Assembly (NCBI GenBank): GCA_036924855.1 | Contig: JBAGRP010000001.1 | Span: 434,001 to 498,000 of the forward strand | DNA from: Nitrobacteraceae bacterium AZCC 2146 | GTDB lineage: Bacteria > Pseudomonadota > Alphaproteobacteria > Rhizobiales > Xanthobacteraceae | Reading direction: 5' to 3' | DNA: 64,000 nt | Shown here: positions 8,273 to 17,201 of the stretch, one piece after another | How positions within the stretch are numbered: the first letter of the stretch is position 1 | Layout of the letters: every line of letters begins with the position of its first letter | Notes under the pieces: generated by a model | The model's input: the letters and a program-made list of their open reading frames with translations, nothing else | What the model was told of the DNA's origin: nothing | Databases searched by the model: none | Made by a program: the position numbers and the translations under genes

Positions 8273-9646
8273 ATGTCCGCGCGTATCCTGGTCGTCGACG
8301 ATATCCCCGCCAATGTGAAACTGCTGGAAGCCCGGCTGTCTGCCGAATACTTCGACGTCATCACCGCATCGAACGGCGCCGAGGCGCTCGAGATCTGTGT
8401 GCGCTCCGAATGCGACCTGATCCTGCTCGACGTGATGATGCCGGACATGGACGGCTTTGAAGTCTGCCGCCGGCTGAAGGCCAATCCGAAGACACACTTC
8501 ATTCCGGTGGTGATGGTCACCGCGCTGGACAGCCCGTCCGATCGCGTGCGCGGGCTCGAAGCCGGCGCCGATGATTTCCTCACCAAGCCTGTCGTCGATG
8601 CCGTGCTGATCGCGCGGGTGCGTTCGCTGACACGCCTGAAGATGATGACCGACGAGTTGCGGATGCGCGCCATCACCTCGCTGGAAATCGGCATGCAGGC
8701 GCCGGAGCGCAGCGCGGTGTCCGATCTCGGCCTCGGCGGCCGCATTCTGCTGGTGGATGACCGGCCGTCATCCTATGAGCGGCTGGCGCCGGTGCTATCA
8801 GGCGAGCACACGGTGGATGTCGAGCCCAATCCCGCGGAAGCCCTGTTTCATGCCGCCGAAGGCAATTACGATCTGCTGATCGTCTCGCTCAGCCTGGAGA
8901 ATTTCGACGGGCTGCGGCTGTGCAGCCAGGCCCGCTCGCTGGAACGCACGAGGCAGGTGCCGATCCTGGCCATCGCGGACGCCGACAACAATCCGCGGAT
9001 GCTGCGCGGCCTCGAGATCGGCGTCAACGACTACCTGATGCGCCCGGTCGACAAGAACGAACTGCTGGCGCGCGCGCGCACGCAGATCCGCCGCCGCCGC
9101 TACACCGATCATCTGCGCGACAACATGCAGAACTCGATCGAGATGGCGATCACCGACGGGCTCACGGGCCTGCACAATCGCCGCTACATGGAAAGCCATC
9201 TGGTAACCTTGGCCGAGCAGGCGGCTCTGCGCGGCAAGCCGCTGGCGCTGATGATGCTCGATATCGACTTCTTCAAGTCCATCAACGACACCCACGGCCA
9301 CGACGCCGGCGACGACGTGTTGCGCGAATTCGCCGTGCGGATCCGCAAGTCGATCCGCGGCATCGATCTGGCCTGTCGCTATGGCGGCGAGGAATTCGTC
9401 ATCGTGATGCCGGAGACCGATCTGCATGTTGCCGGCATGGTGGCCGAACGCCTGCGGCGCTCGATCGCCGGCGAGCCGTTCTCGATCGACAAGGGCACCA
9501 AACGCATCGACGTGACGATCTCGATCGGGCTCTCGACACTGGAGAAGAAGGGCGAGCCGATCGCCGGCGTGCTGAAACGCGCCGACGTGGCGCTGTACCG
9601 CGCCAAGCACGACGGCCGCAACCGCGTAGTCGCCGCAGCGGCGTAG
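8273..9646 (+). CDS. pleD: Response regulator / diguanylate cyclase PleD
   Basis: 457 residues with REC1-REC2-GGDEF architecture. REC1 has D9/D10 and phospho-acceptor D53 (LILLDVMMPDMDG). REC2 (about residues 155-275) lacks the acceptor Asp (LLIVSLSLENFDG), as expected for the PleD dimerisation adaptor. The GGDEF domain has the active-site variant GGEEF in RYGGEEFVIVMPE and an allosteric I-site RGID five residues upstream, so c-di-GMP product inhibition is predicted. PleD makes c-di-GMP at the old pole during the swarmer-to-stalked transition in Caulobacter. It is co-transcribed with divK. Confidence 0.95.
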   Translation: MSARILVVDDIPANVKLLEARLSAEYFDVITASNGAEALEICVRSECDLILLDVMMPDMDGFEVCRRLKANPKTHFIPVVMVTALDSPSDRVRGLEAGADDFLTKPVVDAVLIARVRSLTRLKMMTDELRMRAITSLEIGMQAPERSAVSDLGLGGRILLVDDRPSSYERLAPVLSGEHTVDVEPNPAEALFHAAEGNYDLLIVSLSLENFDGLRLCSQARSLERTRQVPILAIADADNNPRMLRGLEIGVNDYLMRPVDKNELLARARTQIRRRRYTDHLRDNMQNSIEMAITDGLTGLHNRRYMESHLVTLAEQAALRGKPLALMMLDIDFFKSINDTHGHDAGDDVLREFAVRIRKSIRGIDLACRYGGEEFVIVMPETDLHVAGMVAERLRRSIAGEPFSIDKGTKRIDVTISIGLSTLEKKGEPIAGVLKRADVALYRAKHDGRNRVVAAAA

Positions 9647-9666
9647 CCTTTCGCTGATCTTTCTTA

Positions 9667-9872
9667 TCCCTCCCCCAAGTGCAGCGCAGCTGCGCGCAGT
9701 GGGGAGGGTGGCGCGTGCGAGCGCAGCGAACAACGCGTCGGGTGGGGAGGCGGCAGGCCGCGCCCTCACGTGTGGCGCCCCACCCCGGCCTCCGCCTTCG
9801 ACGATGCTTCGCATCGCCGGGCTTGGCCGACCCTCCCCACGGCGTGCAGCTGCGCTGCACTTGGGGGAGGGA
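9667..9872. repeat. Large inverted repeat after pleD (family R4)
   Basis: The left arm 9667-9709 (TCCCTCCCCCAAGTGCAGCG... to GGGGAGGGT) is nearly the reverse complement of the right arm 9830-9872 (ACCCTCCCC... to TTGGGGGAGGGA), about 43 bp per arm with a 120-bp GC-rich centre. It sits between pleD and the convergent rpmG terminator. It resembles a non-autonomous palindromic element or MITE-like repeat. No coding sequence is convincing inside it. Confidence 0.7.
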
Positions 9873-9906
9873 TATCGCTGGCGCCTCGGCTCATCATGGA
9901 ATTGGC

Positions 9907-9936
9907 AACAAAAAACGGGGCCCGAAAGGCCCCGTT
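9907..9936 (-). terminator. Rho-independent terminator of rpmG
   Basis: On the minus strand a 9-bp GC-rich stem (AACGGGGCC / GGCCCCGTT, + strand 9914-9922 and 9928-9936) with a CGAAA-type loop is followed by a U-rich run (complement of the A-tract 9910-9915). It ends 27 bp after the rpmG stop. Confidence 0.85.
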
Positions 9937-9963
9937 GAAATCCGTCAGCAGCTGCAGGGCAGC

Positions 9964-10131
9964 TTACTTGATCTTGGATTCCTTGAACTCGACGTGCTTG
10001 CGCGCGACAGGATCGTACTTCTTCTTGACCATCTTGTCGGTCATGGTGCGCGAATTCTTCTTGGCGACGTAATAGAAGCCGGTATCCGCGGTGGAAACGA
10101 GCTTGACCTTGATGGTGACCGCTTTGGCCAT
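9964..10131 (-). CDS. rpmG: 50S ribosomal protein L33
   Basis: 55 residues, [20 protein letters not shown] followed by [21 protein letters not shown] and ending [10 protein letters not shown]. This is the standard bacterial L33 in its Cys-free form; the four zinc-binding Cys of the C+ paralogues are absent. It is a structural protein of the large subunit near the E site. The length is normal. It is monocistronic and ends at a strong intrinsic terminator. Confidence 0.96.
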   Translation of the reverse strand: MAKAVTIKVKLVSTADTGFYYVAKKNSRTMTDKMVKKKYDPVARKHVEFKESKIK

Positions 10132-10256
10132 GGCAGAACCTCTGATGTCAGGAATCGGGTGACAGCCAGAGCACTGGCCGCGTTGGGGCGCAAACTAGCC
10201 TCGAACGCCCCAAAGTCAAGGTTTTCCGGCCGAAATAACCGCCGGAATCCGGTCCC

Positions 10257-11582
10257 TTAGCCCGGAAAGAACCGGTTTTTCGGCCGCGGCAGGCCCAGAT
10301 TCTCCCGCAAGGTGCTGCCTTCGTACTCCTTACGGAAAATCCCGCGGCTTTGCAGTTCCGGGACGACCTTGTCGACGAAGTCGTCGAGCCCCGCGGGCAG
10401 GAACGGGAACATGATGTTGAAACCGTCCGAGCCCTCGGTGACCAGCCATTCCTCCATCTGGTCGGCGATGGTTTTGGGCGTGCCGACGAAGGACAGCCCG
10501 CCATAACCGCCGACGCGCTGCGCCAGCTGCCGCACGGTGAGGTTCTCGCGCGCGGCGAGGTCGATGATCCGTTGCCGGCCGCTCTTGCTGGCATTGGTCT
10601 CGGGAATTTCCGGCAGCGGCCCGTCGGGATCGAAACCCGAGGCATCGCTCCCGATCATGATCGACAACGACGCGATGGCATTGTCGTAATGCACCTTGCT
10701 GTCGAGCAGGGTGCGCTTCTCTTTCGCCTCATCGACGCTGTCGCCGACCACCACGAAGGCGCCGGGCAGGATCTTGAGGTGGTCGCGGTTGCGGCCGAGC
10801 TTGTCCATGCGGCCCTTGATATCGGCATAGAGTTTTTGCCCGTCGGCCAGGCTGCCGCCGCCGGTGAACACCGCCTCCGCGGTCTCGGCTGCCAGCTGCT
10901 TGCCGTCTTCCGAGGCGCCGGCCTGCACGATCACCGGCCAGCCCTGCACGGGCCGTGCGATGTTGAGCGGGCCGCGCACCGAGAGATATTTGCCCTTGTG
11001 GTCGAGCACATGGATCTTGTCGGGATCGACATAGATACCGCTCTCGACGTTGCGGACGAAGGCATCGTCGGCGAAGGAATCCCACAGGCCGGTGACGACG
11101 TCGTAGAATTCGCGGGCGCGCTTGTAGCGCTCGGCATGCTCCATGTGATCGTCGAGGCCGAAATTCAGCGCGGCATCGGGATTGGACGTGGTGACGATAT
11201 TCCAGCCGGCGCGGCCGCCGCTGATGTGATCGAGCGAGGCGAAGCGGCGGGCGACGTGATAGGGCTCATCGAAGGTGGTGGAGCCGGTAGCGACCAGGCC
11301 GATGTTTTCGGTGACGGCAGCCAGCGCCGAGAGCAGCGTGAACGGCTCGAACGAGGTCACGGTGTGGCTGCGCTTCAGCGCATTGATCGGCATGTTGAGC
11401 ACGGCAAGATGATCGGCCATGAAGAAGGCGTCGAACTTGCCGGCCTCGAGCTTCTGGATCAGCTGCTTCAGCACCGGGAAATTGAAGTTGGCATCCGGTA
11501 TCGCGCCGGGATAGCGCCAGGCGCCGGTGTGAATGCTGACCGGCCGCATGAACGCCCCAAGCCGCAACTGACGCTTCGCCAT
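10257..11582 (-). CDS. LLM-class flavin-dependent monooxygenase (NtaA/SnaA/DszA/SoxA-like)
   Basis: 441 residues. The bacterial luciferase-like TIM barrel is of the nitrilotriacetate monooxygenase type: an N-terminal MRPVSIHTGAWRYPGAIPDANFNF, the FDAFFMADHLAVL strand, PFTLLSALAAVTENIGLVATGSTTFDEPYHVARRFASLDHISGGRAGWNIVTT, and later WPVIVQAGASEDGKQLAAETAEAVFT. Such enzymes use FMNH2 from a partner reductase to oxidise organosulfur, amino-polycarboxylate or related compounds. No reductase or transporter is adjacent, so the substrate is unknown. It is monocistronic; a palindromic repeat lies upstream. Confidence 0.87.
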   Translation of the reverse strand: MAKRQLRLGAFMRPVSIHTGAWRYPGAIPDANFNFPVLKQLIQKLEAGKFDAFFMADHLAVLNMPINALKRSHTVTSFEPFTLLSALAAVTENIGLVATGSTTFDEPYHVARRFASLDHISGGRAGWNIVTTSNPDAALNFGLDDHMEHAERYKRAREFYDVVTGLWDSFADDAFVRNVESGIYVDPDKIHVLDHKGKYLSVRGPLNIARPVQGWPVIVQAGASEDGKQLAAETAEAVFTGGGSLADGQKLYADIKGRMDKLGRNRDHLKILPGAFVVVGDSVDEAKEKRTLLDSKVHYDNAIASLSIMIGSDASGFDPDGPLPEIPETNASKSGRQRIIDLAARENLTVRQLAQRVGGYGGLSFVGTPKTIADQMEEWLVTEGSDGFNIMFPFLPAGLDDFVDKVVPELQSRGIFRKEYEGSTLRENLGLPRPKNRFFPG

Positions 11583-11693
11583 TCGACATCCCCATTTTTG
11601 ACTGCTTGCAGCAGATAGGCACGCGGCGGGCGAAAGGCATCACGCGGTCACGAGAAGATTATTGCGAGTTACTCAAGCGGCGTAGGCAATTTT

Positions 11694-11774
11694 CGTCATT
11701 GCGAGCGTAGCGAAGCAATCCAGGCAGCAAACGAAGACTAGATTGCGTCGTCGCAAGGGCTCCTCGCAATGACG
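11694..11774. repeat. Intergenic palindrome-ended repeat (family R2)
   Basis: CGTCATTGCGAG at 11694-11705 is the reverse complement of CTCGCAATGACG at 11763-11774, and the inner part contains CGTAGCGAAGCAATCCAG. This is a common type of short intergenic repeat in Bradyrhizobium-like genomes. It lies between the LLM oxidoreductase start and the LysR stop. Confidence 0.7.
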
Positions 11775-11789
11775 GTGCTGGTGGCAAAA

Positions 11790-12704
11790 CTAATCCCGGC
11801 TCGGATTGAGCTTCGGGTCCATCGCAAACTGCTGCGCGAGGTAGTCGATCATGACGCGGGTCTTCTGCGGCACGAAGCGCCGTGACGGATACACCGCGTG
11901 GATCGGCAACGGTTTGGGCTCGTAGGCTTCCAGCAGCAGCACGATGCGGCCGGTCTCGATCTCGTCGGTGAAGTGCCAGATCGGGACATAGCCGATGCCG
12001 AGGCCGGACATCACGGCCTCGCGGATGCCTTCGGAATTGTGGGTACGGACGGGGCCCCTGACCTCGACGGCGAGCGGTCCGTCCGGGCCCTCGAAGCGCC
12101 AGTTCGCGCCTGCCGTCACGTCGGTATAGACGATGCAGTCATGGTCCGCGAGGTCGCGCGGATGTGCCGGCTGTGTCCTGCCGCGTAGATAGGACGGCGT
12201 GGCGGCAAGCACCCGCCGGGCAGCGCCGATGCGCCTTGCGATCAGCGCCGGGTCGGTCAGATCGCCGCTGCGGATCGCCAGATCGATGCCTTCTTGCACC
12301 AGGTCGCTGTAGCCGTCGTGCATCACGAGATCGATGCTGACCTCGGGATAGCGCGCCATAAATTCTTTCAGATGCGGGATCACCCGCAGTCGCCCGAACA
12401 CCACCGGGGTGGCGAGCCGCAGCGCACCCCCGGGCCGCAGGCGACGACGGCCGACCGCATGCTCAGCCTCGCTGACCGCCTCCAGCGCCAGCTTGGCGCG
12501 CTCATAGAAGCCGCGGCCGTCGTCGGTCAACGTCAGTTTGCGCGTGGTGCGGGTGAACAGGCGGGTGCCGAGATGCTCCTCCAGCGCGGCGACCTGACGG
12601 CTGACAGTGGGCTGGCTGGAATTCTGTTCCTCCGCCACACGTGTAAACGAGCCGGCCTCGACGACGCGGACAAAGGCATGGAAGAGCGCGATCGTATCGG
12701 TCAT
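11790..12704 (-). CDS. LysR-family transcriptional regulator
   Basis: 304 residues. The N-terminal winged helix-turn-helix (residues 1-60, FVRVVEAGSFTRVAEEQNSSQPTVSRQVAALEEHLGTRLFTRTTRKLTLTDDG) is the canonical LysR HTH. The effector domain (ALRLATPVVFGRLRVIPHLKEFMARYPEVSIDLVMHDG, DLAIRSGDL) is of the CrgA/AaeR-like short-chain group. It is divergent from an SDR gene across 116 bp that contain inverted repeats, so control of that SDR and of itself is likely. The inducer is unknown. Confidence 0.92.
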   Translation of the reverse strand: MTDTIALFHAFVRVVEAGSFTRVAEEQNSSQPTVSRQVAALEEHLGTRLFTRTTRKLTLTDDGRGFYERAKLALEAVSEAEHAVGRRRLRPGGALRLATPVVFGRLRVIPHLKEFMARYPEVSIDLVMHDGYSDLVQEGIDLAIRSGDLTDPALIARRIGAARRVLAATPSYLRGRTQPAHPRDLADHDCIVYTDVTAGANWRFEGPDGPLAVEVRGPVRTHNSEGIREAVMSGLGIGYVPIWHFTDEIETGRIVLLLEAYEPKPLPIHAVYPSRRFVPQKTRVMIDYLAQQFAMDPKLNPSRD

Positions 12705-12706
12705 TC

Positions 12707-12733
12707 ATCCACAATATGGATAAATTATATCCA
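12707..12733. promoter_or_regulatory. Overlapping inverted repeats, candidate LysR binding site
   Basis: ATCCA-N5-TGGAT (12707-12721) is followed in phase by TGGAT-N7-ATCCA (12717-12733), an AT-rich set of three alternating half-sites just upstream of the LysR start. The layout fits an autoregulatory LysR site in the divergent LysR/SDR promoter. Binding is inferred only. Confidence 0.5.
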
Positions 12734-12820
12734 TTCAAGCCTCTCACCAACGTTATCCGAATGGAGGATGTTCTGCGGGTCAGACGGCGATGTCGCCGTC
12801 TCAACCCCACGGAGAACGTC

Positions 12821-13558
12821 ATGACCAGGAAACTCGAAGGAAAAGTCGCCGTCGTCACCGGTGGCAGTGCAGGTATCGGCCTCGCCACCGCCCAGCGCTT
12901 TGTGGAGGAGGGCGCCTATGTGTTCATCACCGGCCGCCGCCAGGCCGAACTCGACGCCGCGGTAAAGCTGCTCGGTCCCAAGGCCGTCGGCGTCAAGGCC
13001 GACGCCGCTGATATCGCCGACCTCGCGCATCTGTTCGACACCGTGAAGGCTGCCAAGGGCCGCATCGACGTGCTGTTCGCCAATGCCGGCATCTATGAGT
13101 TTAGCCCGTTCGGCGCGATCACCGAGGACGGCTACGACAATATCTTCGACATCAACGTCAAGGGCGTGCTGTTCACGGTGCAGCAGGCACTGCCGCTGAT
13201 CTCCGATGGCGGCTCGATCATTCTCACCGGTTCGGTGTCGGGATCGAAGGGCATGGAATCCTTCAGCGTCTACAACGCCACCAAGGCGGCGATCCGCTCT
13301 TTCGCGCGCAGCTGGACCTCGGACCTGAAGGCGCGGCAGATCCGCGTCAATGTGGTCAGCCCCGGACCGATCCAGACCCCCGGCCTCGACGTCTTCGCCA
13401 ATGACGACGTGAAGGGCTATCTCAAGACCATTGTGCCGCTCGGTCGTCTCGGCACCGCGGACGAAGTCGCCAAGGCAGTGCTGTTTCTCGCTTCGGACGA
13501 TTCAAGCTTCGTCGCCGGCGCCGAACTGTTCGTCGATGGCGGCCTGGCGCAGATCTGA
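12821..13558 (+). CDS. Short-chain dehydrogenase/reductase (classical SDR)
   Basis: 245 residues from the ATG at 12821; the open frame extends upstream but homology starts at MTRKLEGKVAVVTGGSAGIG. It has the Rossmann GGSAGIG, the NAG motif (LFANAGIYEF), the catalytic Ser in GSVSGSKG and the YNATK Tyr-Lys pair. The C-terminal DSSFVAGAELFVDGGLAQI is usual for the family. The enzyme oxidises or reduces an alcohol/ketone with NAD(P)(H); the substrate cannot be read. It is transcribed divergently from a LysR regulator. It resembles the SDR at 21016 in organisation and general sequence. Confidence 0.92.
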   Translation: MTRKLEGKVAVVTGGSAGIGLATAQRFVEEGAYVFITGRRQAELDAAVKLLGPKAVGVKADAADIADLAHLFDTVKAAKGRIDVLFANAGIYEFSPFGAITEDGYDNIFDINVKGVLFTVQQALPLISDGGSIILTGSVSGSKGMESFSVYNATKAAIRSFARSWTSDLKARQIRVNVVSPGPIQTPGLDVFANDDVKGYLKTIVPLGRLGTADEVAKAVLFLASDDSSFVAGAELFVDGGLAQI

Positions 13559-13616
13559 TCGATCATTTTGTTGAGGTTGGAGGCGTCGCGTTGCGGCGTC
13601 TCCATTTCGTTTGCGA

Positions 13617-14351
13617 TCAGGCTTCGCCGGGCAGCATGTCGAGCTGCATCTTGCCGCTGTACCAGTGGAAGAACGGCAGCGGTGCGTCATGGCGGAGCGG
13701 ACCAGTCGCCAGCCGCTTCTGCAATTGATTGAGCACGTTCTTGGTCATGGCATGGGCATCGGCGAGATGCGCCGAACCGAGCTCGACCCAGACCAGTTCA
13801 ACCAGTTCGGCATCGGCATGGATCACGCCCTCGATGCGATGCGCGATGGCAGATGCATCCGCGGTGAAGAAGCGGGTATCGAAACGCTTGATACGGCCGG
13901 GCGGGGTGATGGCGCGGGCGATCAGGAACAGGCCGGAGGGATCGGGCAACAGGCCGGCATCGCCGAATGCCTCCCACGGGCCTGGAAGTTTTTTGCTGGC
14001 GCCATCGGTCTTGCGGCCGAGGCAGAGCCCGGTTTCCTCGCAGGCCTCGCGGATCGCGGCGATGGCCAAGGAGCGCGCGCGCGATGGCGGCGTCTTCGGA
14101 CTGCCCTTTGCCAGGTTGGCTTCGAGTTCAGGCGGCAATGGTGCGGCGATCGGAATCTTGTTGTCGGTCTTGTCGACGCTGCCGCCGGGGAAGACGAACT
14201 TGCCGGGCATGAACACCACATTGGCGTGGCGCTTGCCGACAAGCACCTTCGGGATTGGTCCGGAGCGATCGACCAGCATCAAGGTCGCGGCGTCCTTTGG
14301 ACGCCGGTAGGGATGATGGTCCGCTTCCTTGCCGACTTGTACTTCGCTCAT
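13617..14351 (-). CDS. Nudix hydrolase
   Basis: 244 residues from MSEVQVGKEADHHPYRRPKD; the frame is open upstream but that part is out of character and overlaps DUF983. The Nudix core is RARSLAIAAIREACEETGL (REACEETG at residues 101-108), preceded by VVFMPGKFVFPGGSVD. The first Gly of the consensus box is replaced, as in the larger CoA/NDP-type Nudix subfamily. These enzymes cleave nucleoside-diphosphate-linked compounds; the specific substrate is unknown. It lies 62 bp downstream of the DUF983 gene and is likely in the topA-rnr-DUF983-nudix transcript. Confidence 0.88.
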   Translation of the reverse strand: MSEVQVGKEADHHPYRRPKDAATLMLVDRSGPIPKVLVGKRHANVVFMPGKFVFPGGSVDKTDNKIPIAAPLPPELEANLAKGSPKTPPSRARSLAIAAIREACEETGLCLGRKTDGASKKLPGPWEAFGDAGLLPDPSGLFLIARAITPPGRIKRFDTRFFTADASAIAHRIEGVIHADAELVELVWVELGSAHLADAHAMTKNVLNQLQKRLATGPLRHDAPLPFFHWYSGKMQLDMLPGEA

Positions 14352-14413
14352 TCCGTTCTCCGAAATTTTTTTGGAAATTTTCTTGATTGTTGCTGCGGTG
14401 AACGGTCGATGTA

Positions 14414-14839
14414 TCAGTCGGGATTGCCGTCGCCAAATCCGTGCATGCGGAACGCCCATTGCAGGCCGACCACCGCGCCCTTCACCGGCTGCAGCAATGC
14501 GAGCGAGGCGAACAGCGTGAACGGCAGATACACCGCCAGTTGTAGCCACACCGCCGGCGAATAGTCGGTCTCGATCCACAAGATGATCGGCACCAGCAGG
14601 TGGCCGACGATGACGATCACGAGATAGGCCGGCAGATCGTCGGCACGATGGGCCGTAAAATCCTGGCTGCAGACCGAGCAGTGATCATCGACCTTGAGGA
14701 AGGCGCGGAACAGCTTGCCTTCGCCGCAGTTCGGGCAGCGACCCACAAAGCCGCGCTTCATCGCGGTCCAGACGTTGCGCTTCGCCGCGGGATCCAGCGT
14801 GGAGGTCCAGGCCTTGGTTGGTGTGTTCAGCGTCATCAT
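14414..14839 (-). CDS. DUF983 family membrane protein with zinc-ribbon
   Basis: 141 residues. Two CxxC pairs (C35/C38 in GRCPNCGEGKLF and C54/C57 in DHCSVCSQD) form a probable zinc ribbon, followed by two transmembrane helices (about 72-92 and 98-117). This is the DUF983 pattern, of unknown function and common in Alphaproteobacteria. Its start overlaps the rnr stop by four bases (ATGA), indicating translational coupling to RNase R. Confidence 0.87.
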   Translation of the reverse strand: MMTLNTPTKAWTSTLDPAAKRNVWTAMKRGFVGRCPNCGEGKLFRAFLKVDDHCSVCSQDFTAHRADDLPAYLVIVIVGHLLVPIILWIETDYSPAVWLQLAVYLPFTLFASLALLQPVKGAVVGLQWAFRMHGFGDGNPD

Positions 14840-17199
14840 GACTTTCCCCTTTTCGGCTTACCGGAGCTTTTATTCTCGGCCTTAGCTTTCTGTCGGGCGT
14901 TGCGGCCCGGATGGGCTTTCTTAGGTCCCTTGGGCGCTTTGGCGCCCGGATGACGCGATGGGCTTGCAGCGGCATTGCTGCGGGCGGTTTCGCGTCGGCG
15001 GCCCCTCGGAGCGACGTTGCCTTCGGAGAGGAGTTCAAATCGCAGTGCACCTGCTACTGGTGCTGCTTCTACCAGACGAACGTCCACCACGTCGCCCAAT
15101 CTGTGCATGGCACCGCTGCGTGTGCCGACCAGCGCGTGGCGGGCTTCATCGTAGTTGAAGTACTCGGTGCCGAGCGTGCGGATCGGGATCAGGCCGTCGG
15201 CGCCGGTATCGCTGAGTTTGACGAACAGGCCGGCGCGGGTGACGCCGGAAATACGGCCCTGGAAGGTTGCGCCGATGCGGTCGGCCAGAAAATGCGCGAT
15301 CAGCCGATCGGCGGTTTCGCGCTCGGCCTTCATGGCACGACGTTCGGTGACGGAAATCTGCGCGGCGACTTCGCTCAGCGTCTCCAGCGTCTCGGTTTCC
15401 GGCAGCGCGCCTTCGCCGAGGCCTAGGCCGCGGATCAGCGCACGGTGCACGATCAGATCTGCGTATCGCCTGATAGGCGAAGTGAAATGTGCGTAGCGGC
15501 GCAGGTTCAGACCGAAGTGTCCGTAATTCTCGGCGGCGTATTCGGCCTGGGCCTGCGAGCGCAACACCACTTCGTTCACCAGCGGTTCGGAATCGCGGCC
15601 CTTGACCTGAGCCAGCACCCGGTTGAATAGCGACGGTCGCAGCGCACCGGCCTTGGCAAATGGCAGATCGAGGGTCTTCAGGAATTCCTGCAGATTATGA
15701 ACCTTCTCGAGCGTCGGTTCATCATGCACCCGATAGATAAGCGGCAGCGCCTTCTTTTCAAGCATTTCGGCCGCGGCGACGTTGGCCAGGATCATGAATT
15801 CTTCGATCAGCTTGTGCGCGTCGAGCCGCTCCGGCGCGATCACGCGATCCACCGTGCCGTCCTTCTTCAACAGGATTTTGCGCTCGGGAATGTCGAGGTC
15901 GAGCGGATCGCGTTCGTCGCGCGCCAGTTTGACAACTGCGTAGGCGTCGTAGAGCGGCTTCAGAATAGGATCGAGAATGGGGCCGGTGGTATCGTCGGGG
16001 CGGCCGTCGATCGCGGCCTGCGCCTGCGCATAGTTCAGCTTCGCCGCCGAGCGCATCAGGATGCGATGGAAAGTATGCGAGCGCTTGCGACCATCGGGGC
16101 CGATCACCATCCGTACAGCGAGCGCGCCGCGCGCTTCGCCCGGCACCAGCGAACACAGGTCGTTGGAGATCCGCTCCGGCAGCATCGGCACGACGCGGTC
16201 GGGGAAGTAGACGGAATTGCCGCGGGTCAGTGCATCCCGGTCCAGCGCCGATCCCGGCCGCACATAGAAGGCGACATCGGCGATGGCGACGATGACGACG
16301 TAGCCGCCTTTGTTGTTCGAGTCGGAATCCAGTTCGGCATAGACCGCGTCGTCGTGATCTTTCGCGTCAGGTGGATCGATGGTGACCAGCGGCACGGCGC
16401 GCCAGTCCTCGCGGCCCGCGAGTGTCGCGGGCTTGGCGGCTTCGGCTTCTTCGATCGCAGCGGGCGAAAACGCCTGCGGAATTTCGTGGGAGTGAATCGC
16501 AATCAGGCTGACAGCCTTCTCGCTCGCGAGCGAGCCAAGTCGCTCCTTCACCTTGCCGGAAGCGAGACCGTAGCCGCGGGTGTGGATCAGGTCGACGCTG
16601 ACGAGGTCGCCGTCTTCGGCGCCGTTGCTGTCGGCGGCGGCGATGTTGAGTTCGCCGCGGCCGGCCTGCTTCTTGTCGACCGGGATCAACCGTCCGCCGC
16701 CGTTCGGCAGCGCGCGAAAGATGCCGAGCAGCCGCGCCTTGGCCTTGTCGACCACCTTGATGACGCGACCGCGATAGGCAACGGTCTCACCTTCGGTCTC
16801 GATCTTCTCGATACGCAGCAGCGCGCGGTCGCCTATGCCGGCAGCGGTGCCGGGCAGGGGACGGCGCGGCACGTGAATGCGGATCTTTGGCGGCTCGCTG
16901 TTCTCGACCTCGTCCCATTCGGTGGGGATGGCGATCAACTCGCCGTCGCTGTCGCGGGCGGTAATGTCGACCAGCACCGTTGGCGGCAGCGCTTTGGGCT
17001 CGCGGACCGTCTTGCCCTGCTTGGCGATCACGCCTTCATGGGCGAGTTCGCGCAGCATCTGTTTCAGTTCGACGCGGGCGGCGTTCTTGAGGCCGAACTC
17101 CCGCGCGATTTCGCGGGTGCCGATCTTGCCGGGATGCGTGCGAACGAACGCGACGATCGCATCCCGGGTCGGAAAGCCGCTGTCGCGTTTCTTGCTCAC
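14836..17199 (-). CDS. rnr: Ribonuclease R
   Basis: 787 residues. The order is an N-terminal winged helix (PTRDAIVAFVRTHPGKIGTREIAREFGL), cold-shock OB domains, the RNB catalytic domain with the Asp cluster VTIDPPDAKDHDDAVYAELD, then an S1 domain (TFQGRISGVTRAGLFVKLSDTGADGLIPI) and a Lys/Arg-rich tail of about 60 residues. RNase R is a processive 3'-5' exoribonuclease that unwinds structured RNA and works with tmRNA/SmpB in non-stop decay (smpB is at 54126). It starts 2 bp after the topA stop and overlaps DUF983 by 4 bp, so one operon is clear. Confidence 0.96.
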   Translation of the reverse strand: MSKKRDSGFPTRDAIVAFVRTHPGKIGTREIAREFGLKNAARVELKQMLRELAHEGVIAKQGKTVREPKALPPTVLVDITARDSDGELIAIPTEWDEVENSEPPKIRIHVPRRPLPGTAAGIGDRALLRIEKIETEGETVAYRGRVIKVVDKAKARLLGIFRALPNGGGRLIPVDKKQAGRGELNIAAADSNGAEDGDLVSVDLIHTRGYGLASGKVKERLGSLASEKAVSLIAIHSHEIPQAFSPAAIEEAEAAKPATLAGREDWRAVPLVTIDPPDAKDHDDAVYAELDSDSNNKGGYVVIVAIADVAFYVRPGSALDRDALTRGNSVYFPDRVVPMLPERISNDLCSLVPGEARGALAVRMVIGPDGRKRSHTFHRILMRSAAKLNYAQAQAAIDGRPDDTTGPILDPILKPLYDAYAVVKLARDERDPLDLDIPERKILLKKDGTVDRVIAPERLDAHKLIEEFMILANVAAAEMLEKKALPLIYRVHDEPTLEKVHNLQEFLKTLDLPFAKAGALRPSLFNRVLAQVKGRDSEPLVNEVVLRSQAQAEYAAENYGHFGLNLRRYAHFTSPIRRYADLIVHRALIRGLGLGEGALPETETLETLSEVAAQISVTERRAMKAERETADRLIAHFLADRIGATFQGRISGVTRAGLFVKLSDTGADGLIPIRTLGTEYFNYDEARHALVGTRSGAMHRLGDVVDVRLVEAAPVAGALRFELLSEGNVAPRGRRRETARSNAAASPSRHPGAKAPKGPKKAHPGRNARQKAKAENKSSGKPKRGKS

Positions 17200-17201
17200 A
17201 A

